This document shows positions 30,290 to 39,273 of a stretch of 64,000 nt of DNA, one piece after another. Source of the stretch: Roseburia sp. AM59-24XD (GTDB lineage Bacteria > Bacillota > Clostridia > Lachnospirales > Lachnospiraceae); contig NZ_QUET01000012.1 in the NCBI RefSeq assembly GCF_003478445.1, forward strand, positions 35,784-99,783. Direction: 5' to 3'. A program made the position numbers and the translations under genes. The notes below the pieces were generated by a model. The model ran no database searches. It was not told the DNA's origin and saw only the letters and a program-made list of their open reading frames with translations. The number at the start of each line of letters is the position of its first letter. The first letter of the stretch is position 1.

Positions 30290-31177
30290 TTACTTTTTGC
30301 GTTTCTGTGCCTTTGCACCACTGATAACCTCTGTGATCTCCTGCGTGATCGCCGCCTGACGCACACGGTTGTATTCGATGGAAAGCTGCGCCAGAATCTG
30401 TCTGGCACTGTCGGTTGCCGACTGCATTGCCATCATACGTGCGTTGTGCTCGCTCGCATAGGATTCCACCAGAGCGCCGTAAATGAAGCCATTTACATAG
30501 TTGGGAACCAGATGATTTAAGATCTTTTCCCAGGACGGCTGCGGCGTCAGCGTCTCCTGATACACATCCACAGGAAGCTTCTCCGCAAACTTATCCTTTT
30601 CCAACGGCAGAAGCTTTCGCTTTTCCGCCACGGCTGTTACGGCATTTTCCATTCGTGTGTATAAAATATACACCTCATCAAGCTCTCCCTTCCGGTACCG
30701 CTCGATAATGTCATCCGTGATCATGCGGGCTCTGTGAAGGCTCGGATCCTGCACCGTATATTTGAAATGCTTGTGAACCCTGAGTCCCTCTCTCGCAAAA
30801 TATTGTCTTCCAAGTTCTCCCAGAACGAAAAGACTGTTCTTGCCTCCCTGCTCAAAAAGGGAATGTGCCATTTTGAATATATTGTGATTGTAGGCTCCGG
30901 CAAGACCTTTGTCTGCCGTGACTACAATATAGCCAACCTTCTTATCTTCTGCCGGAATCTTTCCGGTATCCTTAAAATAAATGCTTTCCAGATCCGGCGT
31001 GTGACGCAGGATACGCTGAAATGCCTGCTGCAACGTATAGAAATACGGTTCTGTATCCGCCAGCTTTTTCTTTGCCTTCTGCAGCTTTGTGGAAGAGATC
31101 ATATACATCGCATTTGTTATCTTCATCGTATCCTTGATACTTTTCATACGCTTTTGTATTTCTTTCGTATTCGCCAT
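30290..31177 (-). CDS. atpG: ATP synthase gamma subunit
   Basis: Central rotor shaft of F1. N-terminal and C-terminal helices that form the coiled shaft are visible (EIQKRMKSIKDTMKITNAM and RQAAITQEITEVISGAKA). ATG at 31177 (MANTKEIQ) with GGAG six bases upstream is preferred to TTG at 31189. 295 residues. Confidence 0.95.
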   Translation of the reverse strand: MANTKEIQKRMKSIKDTMKITNAMYMISSTKLQKAKKKLADTEPYFYTLQQAFQRILRHTPDLESIYFKDTGKIPAEDKKVGYIVVTADKGLAGAYNHNIFKMAHSLFEQGGKNSLFVLGELGRQYFAREGLRVHKHFKYTVQDPSLHRARMITDDIIERYRKGELDEVYILYTRMENAVTAVAEKRKLLPLEKDKFAEKLPVDVYQETLTPQPSWEKILNHLVPNYVNGFIYGALVESYASEHNARMMAMQSATDSARQILAQLSIEYNRVRQAAITQEITEVISGAKAQKRKK

Positions 31178-31201
31178 GTTCGTCTCCAATCTATGTGCTG
31201 C

Positions 31202-32710
31202 TTATTTAGCCTGCTCCAGAAACTCTCCGGCCACGTTAAGAATCTGCTGTCTCAGTTCATCGGTAAGTACCTTATCTTTCTGAATCGTCTCACCGATCTC
31301 CGGGTGAACATCCTCAAAATACTGCAAAAGCTTTCCCTGAGTCTCCTTGATCTGTTCCTTCGGAATAGTAAGAAACAGCTTTCCGGTCGCAGCCACAAGC
31401 GTGATCACCTGCTCTGCCAAAGACATCGGATGACCAAGCGGCTGTTTCAAAAGCTCCATCAGACCGTTACCGTAAGCAAGCTGCTGCTTCGTCTCTTCAT
31501 CAAGATCGGAGCTGAACTGTGTAAACACCTCCATCTCACGGAACTGCGCGAGATCGATACGGATCGTACCGGACGCACTCTTCATTGCCTTAGTCTGTGC
31601 AGCTCCACCGACACGGGATACAGAAAGGCCTACGTTGACCGCAGGACGCATACCCGAGAAGAAAAGGTCACTCTCCAGGAAAATCTGTCCGTCTGTAATA
31701 GAAATTACATTGGTCGGAATATATGCCGAAACATCGCCTGCCTGCGTCTCGATGATCGGCAGTGCCGTGATCGAACCGCCGCCAAGCTCATCGCTTAACC
31801 GGCTGGAACGCTCCAGCAGACGGGAATGCAAATAGAATACATCACCCGGATAAGCCTCACGTCCCGGAGATCTCTCCAGCAGCAGGGACAGTGCACGGTA
31901 TGCGACCGCATGCTTTGACAGATCGTCATACACAATCAGAACATCCTTACCCTGATACATAAAATACTCCGCCAGAGCAGTGCCGGAATACGGAGCAATA
32001 TACTCTAACGATGCGGACTCACTGGCTGTCGCCGAAAGCACGATGGAATACTCCATCGCATCGTTTTTCTCCAGTGTATTTACCAGCTTTGCCACGGTCG
32101 ATGCCTTCTGACCGATCGCTACATAGATACAGATCACATCCTTGCCCTTCTGGTTCAGGATTGCATCCATCGCGATCGATGTCTTACCGGTCTGACGGTC
32201 TCCAATGATAAGCTCTCTCTGTCCACGTCCGATCGGGAACATCGAATCGATTGCCAGAATACCGGTCTCCAACGGTTCTGTAACCGATTTACGGTCAATG
32301 ATTCCCGGTGCATCGCACTCGATCGCCCGATAGTCTGACGCCTCAATGTCGCCCTTTCCATCAATCGGCGCACCCAGCGCATTGACAACTCTTCCAAGAT
32401 AGTTGTCTCCGACCGGAATGCCGGCACGCTTCATGGTACGCGTTACCTTCATTCCCTCGCGGATCCCGTTGTCCTTTCCAAGAACGATACAGCCGATCTG
32501 CGTACGCTGAATATCCTGTACCATTCCCTTCACGCCATTTTCAAAAATGACGATCTCGCCGTACATTGCATGTTCCATTCCATAGATCGTGGCAATCCCG
32601 TCACCAACCCAGATCACGGTACCTACCTCATGCTCGCGGCTTTCCATTTCATAATGTTCAATCTCGCTTTTTAAAATTGATATAATATTTTCTGAGCTGA
32701 TCGCACTCAC
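31202..32710 (-). CDS. atpA: ATP synthase alpha subunit
   Basis: Non-catalytic nucleotide-binding subunit of F1, 502 residues. P-loop GDRQTGKTS and the family segment [17 protein letters not shown] are present. Start is GTG (32708-32710) behind AGGAGATGATAAT; the RBS overlaps the atpH stop region. Confidence 0.96.
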   Translation of the reverse strand: MSAISSENIISILKSEIEHYEMESREHEVGTVIWVGDGIATIYGMEHAMYGEIVIFENGVKGMVQDIQRTQIGCIVLGKDNGIREGMKVTRTMKRAGIPVGDNYLGRVVNALGAPIDGKGDIEASDYRAIECDAPGIIDRKSVTEPLETGILAIDSMFPIGRGQRELIIGDRQTGKTSIAMDAILNQKGKDVICIYVAIGQKASTVAKLVNTLEKNDAMEYSIVLSATASESASLEYIAPYSGTALAEYFMYQGKDVLIVYDDLSKHAVAYRALSLLLERSPGREAYPGDVFYLHSRLLERSSRLSDELGGGSITALPIIETQAGDVSAYIPTNVISITDGQIFLESDLFFSGMRPAVNVGLSVSRVGGAAQTKAMKSASGTIRIDLAQFREMEVFTQFSSDLDEETKQQLAYGNGLMELLKQPLGHPMSLAEQVITLVAATGKLFLTIPKEQIKETQGKLLQYFEDVHPEIGETIQKDKVLTDELRQQILNVAGEFLEQAK

Positions 32711-32714
32711 ATTA

Positions 32715-33218
32715 TCATCTCCTAGCCATTTTTTCTCTCAGACAGTTGATGCTTCCCCGCAGGCTCCGGTCAATCTCCAGATCGCCGATACGGATCACAA
32801 ACCCGCCGACAAGCTCCGGCCGGGATTCCAACGCAAGTGTTACCTCGCTGCATTTTAACTGACTGCACAATCTTTTCTCTATCAGGGCTAACTGCTCCTC
32901 ATCGGGCTTTTCCACATAATACAGGATGCCTCTGCGAATGTTATGACTGTCGTCATAGCACTCCTCATACGACTGAAAAATTTCTTTTAACAGTGCCTCC
33001 TCATGATGCTCCGATACCACCTTCAGAAACGGCTGCATCTTCTCCGGAAATATTTTCTCGATCAGATGCTTCTTCGCCTCCCCGGATACCACCGGACTGT
33101 TCATCGCCTCCCGAAGCGGCTCACTGCCATTCCAGATTTCTTCCGTCTGTTTTATATCCTGTCTGTCGATTCCCAGCAGAAACAGTACCTTTCCATAATT
33201 AATTGCTATCTGCTTCAT
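32715..33218 (-). CDS. atpH: ATP synthase delta subunit
   Basis: Peripheral stalk subunit joining F1 to subunit b. 167 residues from ATG 33218 ([10 protein letters not shown]), behind AGGTG; GTG at 33227 is too close to an RBS. The C-terminal [21 protein letters not shown] segment is diagnostic. The start overlaps the end of atpF by about 20 bases, suggesting translational coupling. Confidence 0.92.
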   Translation of the reverse strand: MKQIAINYGKVLFLLGIDRQDIKQTEEIWNGSEPLREAMNSPVVSGEAKKHLIEKIFPEKMQPFLKVVSEHHEEALLKEIFQSYEECYDDSHNIRRGILYYVEKPDEEQLALIEKRLCSQLKCSEVTLALESRPELVGGFVIRIGDLEIDRSLRGSINCLREKMARR

Positions 33219-33696
33219 GGGCTTCACCTGCTCCTGCTATATAGCTGTCATATATGGAACGATTTGCGACGCTGCCTGCATTCTCTGACAATATCTTTTC
33301 GGCAGCAGCCATGGCAACCTGTGCCACCTGCTTCTGCATGCCGTCCAGCGCCCTCTGCTTCTCAAGCTCGACATCTTTTCTTGCCTTGTCCACAATATGA
33401 CCTGCCTGTTTCTCTGCTTCCATCACTCTGCTTTCATATTCTCTCTGCGCACGCTGTCTGGAATCCTCCAAAATCCTCCGGGATTCCCCCTTCGCATCTG
33501 CAAGCAATCCCTCATACTGTCCTTTCAACTGCATTGCCTGCTCTTCCTTTCCTGCAGCCGATGCAAACTGACCATCGATCATCTGCTTTCTCTGCTCTAA
33601 CACAGACTGGATCGGACCGATCAGGAAGTGGCGCAGCGCCGCATAGAGAATCAGCAGGTTGATCAATGTAAAGACAATTCCGTCTAAACGTAACAT
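33199..33696 (-). CDS. atpF: ATP synthase b subunit
   Basis: Peripheral stalk subunit: one N-terminal membrane helix (about 6-25, FTLINLLILYAALRHFLIGP) and a long charged coiled coil. 165 residues, normal for the family. Confidence 0.93.
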   Translation of the reverse strand: MLRLDGIVFTLINLLILYAALRHFLIGPIQSVLEQRKQMIDGQFASAAGKEEQAMQLKGQYEGLLADAKGESRRILEDSRQRAQREYESRVMEAEKQAGHIVDKARKDVELEKQRALDGMQKQVAQVAMAAAEKILSENAGSVANRSIYDSYIAGAGEAHEADSN

Positions 33697-33738
33697 ATTA
33701 CATCGCCAGCCTTTCTCTTTGTTTGCTTCCTCATGCTG

Positions 33739-33963
33739 TTATTTCAGAAGAAGAATGATCAGCAGCGCGATTACAAAACCATAAATAGCGGTTGCCTCTG
33801 CAAGAGCACATCCGAGTACCAGATTGATCTTGATCTTTGGCTCTGCCTCCGGCTGTCTTGCAATGGCATCCACTGCCTTTGAGGTTGCCAGACCAATTCC
33901 GATTCCTGCTCCAATACCTGTTAAAACTGCGATTCCTGCTCCAATTGCGATTAACTGTGTCAT
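33739..33963 (-). CDS. atpE: ATP synthase c subunit
   Basis: Membrane rotor-ring proteolipid of 74 residues: two helices joined by the polar loop RQPEAEP. The ion-binding Glu is in CALAEATAIYGF. Compared with sodium-type rings, the first-helix Gln is replaced (GAGIGIGLATSKA) and the Ser after the ion-binding Glu is Ala, so protons are the likelier coupling ion. The ATG at 33963 (MTQLIA) stands six bases after ATGAGG. It is preceded by the leader element at 33966-34024. Confidence 0.95.
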   Translation of the reverse strand: MTQLIAIGAGIAVLTGIGAGIGIGLATSKAVDAIARQPEAEPKIKINLVLGCALAEATAIYGFVIALLIILLLK

Positions 33964-33965
33964 AA

Positions 33966-34024
33966 TTATCCTCATTTCTGTGCTGCGTTCATATTTTATG
34001 GATGTCGGTTTCACCGGCAGCACT
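33966..34024 (-). promoter_or_regulatory. Leader hairpin plus SD module upstream of atpE (shared with the DAHP synthase gene)
   Basis: Minus-strand AGTGCTGC (34017-34024), a spacer of 29 bases, then a 22-base block (33966-33987) beginning CGCAGCAC and ending with the SD-containing AGAAATGAGGATAA. GTGCTGC and GCAGCAC can pair, placing a hairpin immediately before the SD. The 22-base block is identical at 39250-39271. Confidence 0.65.
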
Positions 34025-34114
34025 CCGTGAAACCTGCGGGTAAATTTGTTCTTATTTCTGCTCTTCTTACTTTGTTCGTTCTCTTCTCTTTTCTCTTACA
34101 CTCTTACTTTTTGC

Positions 34115-34816
34115 TTATTCAACCGCCACTGCTTCTCCGATATACAAGGATGTCAGAAAGACGAATACAAACGCCTGTATCAGACCATCAAAGATATCAA
34201 AATAGCAGCTGAATACTGCCGGCAGCACCGCCGGAACTACAAGCTTGATCAGCTCCATAACTACATAGGATCCCAGCACATTTCCAAACAGTCGCATACA
34301 AAGCGAAAGCGGTCTGGTAAACACCTCCAGCAGATTGATCGGTGCAACGATCCAAATGGGTTCTCCAAAGCTTTTCAGCCAGCCTTTGCCTCCTTTTTGA
34401 CGTATCCCGGCAATCTCTACGACCAGAATACTCATGATTGCCATGCCTGCCGTAACACCCATATCCTTTGTGGGCGGTTTGAAACCGATCAGGCCGATCA
34501 GATTAGCGATTGCAATGTAGATCAGAATACTGATCAGATACGGCAGATACTTTAATCCATTCTGTCCCAGTAATTCACCAAAGAAATTCTCTGCTGCCTG
34601 ATAACCTGCTTCCAGTGCAAGCTGTACCTTTCCCGGATTATCAACACTCAGATTTCTGGTTAATAATATGGAGACAATGATCAATACTGCCATGATCAGC
34701 CATGTTACAACGACCGATTCCGGAACTGCGATCCCACCTCCGATCGGGATGGTGAATGCCGTGTTACAATTTAATTCCTCCAACAGTTCCTTTGTTAATT
34801 CCTCCGTAGTACTCAC
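34115..34816 (-). CDS. atpB: ATP synthase a subunit
   Basis: Membrane stator of the ion channel. The essential Arg is in MRLFGNVLGSYV, with the usual helices before and after; the C-terminus is FLTSLYIGEAVAVE. A GTG start at 34816 (encoding the MSTTEELTKELL N-terminus, RBS AGGA six bases upstream) is chosen. A TTG-started extension to 34867 would run over the operon promoter at 34847-34874. First gene of the operon; no atpI is seen upstream. Confidence 0.93.
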   Translation of the reverse strand: MSTTEELTKELLEELNCNTAFTIPIGGGIAVPESVVVTWLIMAVLIIVSILLTRNLSVDNPGKVQLALEAGYQAAENFFGELLGQNGLKYLPYLISILIYIAIANLIGLIGFKPPTKDMGVTAGMAIMSILVVEIAGIRQKGGKGWLKSFGEPIWIVAPINLLEVFTRPLSLCMRLFGNVLGSYVVMELIKLVVPAVLPAVFSCYFDIFDGLIQAFVFVFLTSLYIGEAVAVE

Positions 34817-34846
34817 TTCCCTTCCTGGCTTTTTGCCACGTTTTTC

Positions 34847-34874
34847 ATTATATGCATGCCGTTTCAAATGTCTA
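34847..34874 (-). promoter_or_regulatory. Promoter of the ATP synthase operon
   Basis: Minus-strand TAGACA (34869-34874), 16-base spacer, TATAAT (34847-34852). Transcription would begin about 25 bases before the GTG of atpB. Confidence 0.7.
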
Positions 34875-34935
34875 ATAACTTATAATTATTTTGTCATATC
34901 GAACAATTATCATTACCTCTAAACGCACAAAAACA

Positions 34936-34957
34936 GGGCAAAACAAGCGTTTTGCCC
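34936..34957. repeat. 22-nt palindromic intergenic repeat, copy 2
   Basis: GGGCAAAAC and GTTTTGCCC with loop AAGC, in the spacer between rpmF and atpB. Same element as at 22128 and 63743. Confidence 0.8.
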
Positions 34958-34988
34958 TGTCAGAATATACGTCAAAAATTCCTGTAAA

Positions 34989-35021
34989 ATAAAAAAAGAA
35001 GCACCGCCGGAGCGGTACCTC
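34989..35021 (-). terminator. Terminator after rpmF
   Basis: Minus-strand GAGGTACCGC, loop TCCG, GCGGTGCTTC, followed by seven T. Closes the ackA-rpmF unit. Confidence 0.85.
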
Positions 35022-35042
35022 TTTATGTTCGTGAAAATGAAA

Positions 35043-35225
35043 TTATTCTGCGTTTGCAAGAATCTCTTTCTTGTTGTAGCTTCCGCATGCCTTGCATACT
35101 CTATGTGGCATCATCAGAGCGCCACACTTGCTGCACTTTACAAGATTTGGAGCAGTCATTTTCCAATTAGCTCTTCTACGATCTCTTCTTCCCTTAGAAG
35201 ATTTATTCTTTGGACAGATAGACAT
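35043..35225 (-). CDS. rpmF: 50S ribosomal protein L32
   Basis: 60-residue zinc-type L32. The basic N-terminus (CPKNKSSKGRRDRRRANWK) and the CSKCG and CKACG cysteine pairs are present, so it is the zinc-binding paralogue. RBS AGGAGG. It lies 83 bases after ackA, without the YceD/DUF177 gene that often precedes rpmF. Confidence 0.96.
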   Translation of the reverse strand: MSICPKNKSSKGRRDRRRANWKMTAPNLVKCSKCGALMMPHRVCKACGSYNKKEILANAE

Positions 35226-35308
35226 TTTCTTACACCTCCTACTGTTATCCTACTTACTTTTTACAACACTTTCTCGATTATATCAATTGCGTTATTGTTT
35301 GTCAACCA

Positions 35309-36499
35309 TTATTTTTCAACAACTGCGGCTGTTTCTCTGGCAATGCGAAGCTCCTCATTGGTAGGAACAACCCATACAGGAATTGTACTGTCCGGAGTAG
35401 AAAGAAGAAGCTCTTCTCCTCTTACGGTATTGGCTGCCTCATTCAGCTTGATACCGAGAGCGGAAAGTCCCTCAACAATGCGGCCACGTACCACAAAGTT
35501 GTTCTCACCGGCACCGGCTGTCAATGCGATCGCATCAGCTCCACCGATTGCCACATGATAAGCACCGATATATTTGATGATGCGGTAAACCAAAACGTCT
35601 AACGCATTGTGTGCATCCTGATTGCCGTTTTCTTCACCCTCTAAGAGATCTCTGTAATCATTGGACAGACCGGAGATTCCAAGTACACCGGACTTCTTAT
35701 TTAACATGGTCAGAACCTCACTTACACTCTTTCCTTCCTTATTACAAATGAACTCAACGATCGCCGGATCAATATCTCCGGAACGGGTTCCCATAACAAG
35801 ACCTTCTAACGGAGTCATGCCCATACTTGTATCTACAGACTTTCCATTGACAACAGCGGAAATACTTGCTCCGCTTCCGATGTGGCAGATGATCATCTTA
35901 GAATTGTTGATGTCGAGTCCTGCAAGCTCAGCCAGTCTCTCGGAAACAAACGCATGGCTTGTTCCATGGAAGCCGTAACGACGGATTCCGTATTTCTCAT
36001 AATACTCCTTCGGAATACCATATAAATATGCCTTTGCCGGCATGGTCTGATGGAATGCCGTATCAAACACTGCAACATTCGGCACACCCGGCATGATCTT
36101 CTGGCATGCACGGATACCAAGGATGTTGGCTGGGTTATGTAAAGGTGCCAGTGCGCTGCATTCGTCGATCTCACGGATCACTTCCTCATCGATCAGTACA
36201 GAAGAGGAGAACTTCTCACCACCATGTACCACGCGGTGTCCAATCGCCTCAATCTCATCCAGAGACTTTAACACGGCATGCTCCGGATCAACAAGAGCAT
36301 CTAAAACTGTCTTCATTCCTACAGAATGATTCGGAATATCAACTTCTTTCTCAATCTTCTTTCCATTGACCTTGATCGAAAAGATTCCGTCAAGACCAAT
36401 TCTCTCACACTGTCCGGAAGCACTTACTTCCTCTGTTGCAGAATCGATCAGCTGATACTTCAGAGATGAACTTCCACAGTTTACTACAAGTATTTTCAT
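35309..36499 (-). CDS. ackA: Acetate kinase
   Basis: Converts acetyl phosphate and ADP to acetate and ATP, the substrate-level phosphorylation step of acetate fermentation. The 396 residues contain VNCGSSSLKYQL, the GHRVVHGGE motif and the FHGTSHAFV segment. RBS GGAGG nine bases before the ATG. It follows pta. Confidence 0.96.
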   Translation of the reverse strand: MKILVVNCGSSSLKYQLIDSATEEVSASGQCERIGLDGIFSIKVNGKKIEKEVDIPNHSVGMKTVLDALVDPEHAVLKSLDEIEAIGHRVVHGGEKFSSSVLIDEEVIREIDECSALAPLHNPANILGIRACQKIMPGVPNVAVFDTAFHQTMPAKAYLYGIPKEYYEKYGIRRYGFHGTSHAFVSERLAELAGLDINNSKMIICHIGSGASISAVVNGKSVDTSMGMTPLEGLVMGTRSGDIDPAIVEFICNKEGKSVSEVLTMLNKKSGVLGISGLSNDYRDLLEGEENGNQDAHNALDVLVYRIIKYIGAYHVAIGGADAIALTAGAGENNFVVRGRIVEGLSALGIKLNEAANTVRGEELLLSTPDSTIPVWVVPTNEELRIARETAAVVEK

Positions 36500-36600
36500 G
36501 ACTCATTTCCTCCATATAACATATAATCTATACACCTGTACAACGAAGGCTCTCTATATCTAAGACACACCACATTGTACCTGCACAAATAACACAGTCT

Positions 36601-36646
36601 GCCCGGAAGCACACAATGACCCTCCGGATCACATGTACTTCCGGGC
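36601..36646. repeat. Intergenic hairpin between pta and ackA
   Basis: GCCCGGAAG (36601-36609) pairs with CTTCCGGGC (36638-36646). There is no T-run on the minus strand, so RNA processing or partial termination is more likely than full termination. Confidence 0.5.
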
Positions 36647-36672
36647 ATACCGGATACTCTGTGTTTTTTGCT

Positions 36673-37674
36673 TTACTGAAGCTGTGCCTGTACGGCAGTC
36701 AGCGCGATAACACCTGTGATGTCCTCTGCGGAGCATCCACGGGACAGGTCATTAACAGGGCTTGACAGTCCCTGCAGCATCGGTCCGTATGCCTCTGCCT
36801 TTGCCAGACGCTGAACCAGCTTATAGGAAATATTACCACAGTCCAGATTCGGGAATACCAAAACGTTTGCCTTACCGGCAACATCACTTCCCGGTGCCTT
36901 TGACTTTGCTACCTCCGGCACGATCGCTGCGTCTGTCTGAAGCTCTCCGTCGATCACAAGCTGCGGATACTTCTCATGTGCAATTCTGGTTGCCTCAACC
37001 ACCTTGTCCACCAGAGGATGCTTTGCGCTTCCCTTGGTAGAATGGGAAAGCATTGCGATGATCGGATCACCGCCCACCAGATTACGGAAGCTCTTGGAGC
37101 TGGAGTGTGCGATTGCTGCCATCTCCTCGGAATTCGGATCCTGATTCAGTCCGCAGTCTGCGAACAGGAAGGTTCCGTTTGCTCCATACTCACAGTTCGG
37201 TACATCCAGAATAAAGAAACCGGATACCAGCTCTGTGCCCGGTGCTGTCTTAAGGATCTGCAGTGATGGACGAAGCACATCAGCCGTTGCATGACAGCAG
37301 CCTGCCACCATACCGTCTGCGTCTTTGCATTTTACCATCATAACACCAAACATTATATAATTATTTAAAAGCTGTTCTCTTGCAGATTCTAATGTCATTC
37401 CCTTTTTCTTACGAAGCTCGTACAGAAGATTTACATACTCGTCCAGCTTCGGAGACGTTTCCGGATTTACAACAGAGATGCCGTCTAACTCAACATCGAG
37501 CCAGTGAGCACCGTCTCTGATCTTCTCTTCATCCCCAACCATGACAATTTTAGCCGTGCCTTCCTTCAATACCTGAGCCGCTGCGATCAGTGTTCTTTTG
37601 TCGCGGCTTTCCGGCAATACGATTGTCTTAACATCCTGTTTTGCTCTTGCTTTAATCTCGTCAATAAACTTCAT
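36673..37674 (-). CDS. pta: Phosphate acetyltransferase
   Basis: Converts acetyl-CoA and phosphate to acetyl phosphate. The 333 residues are the short Pta form without the N-terminal regulatory domain. Visible motifs include KTIVLPESRDKRTL and the C-terminal PVNDLSRGCSAEDI. ATG at 37674 follows GGAGGATATC and replaces a 16-codon extension. Acts with ackA to make acetate. Confidence 0.95.
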   Translation of the reverse strand: MKFIDEIKARAKQDVKTIVLPESRDKRTLIAAAQVLKEGTAKIVMVGDEEKIRDGAHWLDVELDGISVVNPETSPKLDEYVNLLYELRKKKGMTLESAREQLLNNYIMFGVMMVKCKDADGMVAGCCHATADVLRPSLQILKTAPGTELVSGFFILDVPNCEYGANGTFLFADCGLNQDPNSEEMAAIAHSSSKSFRNLVGGDPIIAMLSHSTKGSAKHPLVDKVVEATRIAHEKYPQLVIDGELQTDAAIVPEVAKSKAPGSDVAGKANVLVFPNLDCGNISYKLVQRLAKAEAYGPMLQGLSSPVNDLSRGCSAEDITGVIALTAVQAQLQ

Positions 37675-37734
37675 GATATCCTCCATTTCTACCCTAGAGC
37701 TATGGCATAAGTACAAAATCACCCAATTAATTCA

Positions 37735-37763
37735 AGTATAATGGATTCGCTCTTTTTTGTCTA
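37735..37763 (-). promoter_or_regulatory. Promoter of pta-ackA
   Basis: Minus-strand TAGACA (37758-37763), 17 bases, TATACT (37735-37740). Confidence 0.7.
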
Positions 37764-37809
37764 GTACATAGTATCAAAAATACCGCTGATGCATTTTATA
37801 CCGCAACTG

Positions 37810-37818
37810 TGGTATACT
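37810..37818 (+). promoter_or_regulatory. Extended -10 promoter of tmcAL
   Basis: TGG followed by TATACT (37813-37818), 49 bases before the tmcAL start; no good -35. Confidence 0.5.
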
Positions 37819-37867
37819 GGTACGCAAAGAGCCGTGACGCATTTATCTGTCCGGAAAGGAGCGCTTT

Positions 37868-39099
37868 ATGAGAAATTTTACCGGTATCATCGCAGAATAC
37901 AATCCGTTTCATAACGGTCACCGCCATCAGCTTGACTATGTCCGTTCCCAGGGTGCCGAAGTGATCGCCGTGGCAATGAGTGGCAATTTCGTCCAGCGTG
38001 GAGCCCCTGCCTGGACCGACAAATATCTGCGTACCCGCATGGCACTCTCCCAGGGCGCCGATCTTGTCTTTGAACTTCCCTCCGTCTACTGTCTGTCAAG
38101 TGCAGAAAATTTCGCTTTCGGCGGGATATCTCTTCTAAATGCACTGAAGCTGGACAGCTTTTGTTTTGGGTGTGAGACACCGGAGCTTTCTTTATTAGAA
38201 GAAACGGCTGATCTGCTGGTTGAGGAGCCGGAGGCATTCCGAACCGCCCTGCAGGCGCAGTTAAAAAACGGTGCATCTTATCCCGCCGCCAGAGCATACG
38301 CACTCCGTCAGTGCCTTCCGGCGCTTCCGGCAGAATTTCTATCCGGTGCCAACAATATCCTCTCACTGGAATATCTGAAGGCCGTGCGCCGTCTGCACAG
38401 CGAGATGACGCCGTTTCCACTGCTTCGCTCCGGACAAGATTACCATAACACGGATATCATACCGGATGCATTCTCCTCAGCTTCCGCAATACGCCATTCT
38501 TATGAGAGGGCTTCCTCCTTAGAAAAGTGTGCCGACGCCATGCCTGAGGAGGTATACGAACTGCTTGCCGGGCATCCTGACCGCTTCGGAATCAGTCTGT
38601 CTGATTTTGATCTGCTGCTCTATTATGCCCTGCGCCGCGCCTGCCGGAACGGCACGCTGGTCGGTTACGGCGATATCAGCACGGAACTTGCAAACCGCAT
38701 CGAAAAGGAGCTTGCTTCCTATAAAGATGCTGATTCCTTTATCCTTCTTTAAAGAGAAAGAATATCACTTACGCCCGGATCAGCCGCTGTCTGTTCCAGT
38801 TGCTGCTAGAGATTCCAAGCACTGTCTGCAGTGGTACGATGCAGCCGGTTCCGTATCTGCGTCTGCTCGGCATGCGCCGCTCCAAGAGCAGTTATCTGCG
38901 CCGCATCACAGAGGTTCCGATCATCACAAAGCCTGCAAATGCGTGGGCTCAGGTAGCATCCTCTCCTTATTCATGCGCCACGGATTATCTGAAGATTGAT
39001 TTCCTCGCCGCCGATCTTTACCGTCAGGTTCTTTCTCATAAAACCGGCTGCCTGATCCCGGATGAGTATCATTCCGGCGTTATCATTATGGAGGATTAA
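37868..39099 (+). CDS. tmcAL: tRNA(Met) cytidine acetate ligase TmcAL, with a one-base frameshift
   Basis: Forms N4-acetylcytidine at the wobble base of elongator tRNA-Met using acetate and ATP. The N-terminal 294 codons carry the nucleotidyltransferase HxGH motif (PFHNGHRH, His15-His18). The frame stops at DSFILL; adding one T in CCTTCTTT near 38749 gives DSFILSLKRKNITYARISR and continues through VPYLRLLGM to VIIMED at 39097. Restored length is about 410 residues, as expected. It is divergent from pta-ackA, whose product acetate is its substrate. RBS AAAGGAG. Confidence 0.87.
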
Positions 39100-39166
39100 C
39101 ACGGCAAATCACAGGAAAAATGACAATTTTTTCATTTACCCCCTACCCATTTTCATATTTTATGGT

Positions 39167-39172
39167 TATAAT
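39167..39172 (+). promoter_or_regulatory. Probable -10 element for the DAHP synthase gene
   Basis: TATAAT at 39167-39172; no convincing -35. It would give a leader of about 95 bases before the ATG. Confidence 0.4.
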
Positions 39173-39208
39173 AAAAAACTGTGAGTATTTTACCCACATC
39201 GGAAAACG

Positions 39209-39271
39209 GCTGTTTTGTAGTGCTGCATGAAACAGCTTCTTACTAGATCCGCAGCACAGAAATGAGGATAA
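39209..39271 (+). promoter_or_regulatory. Structured leader of the DAHP synthase gene, sharing a module with atpE
   Basis: Two competing or interlocking stems are visible: GCTGTTT (39209-39215) with AAACAGC (39230-39236), and AGTGCTGC (39219-39226) with GCAGCAC (39251-39257). The second left arm lies in the loop of the first stem, so both together would form a pseudoknot ending just before the SD (ATGAGG, 39262-39267). The block 39250-39271 is identical to that at atpE. Confidence 0.55.
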
Positions 39272-39273
39272 AG

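Noticed and set aside
33739..33963. Sodium-dependent ATP synthase
   Set aside because: The c subunit lacks the first-helix Gln and the Ser after the ion-binding Glu that are typical of sodium-binding rings.
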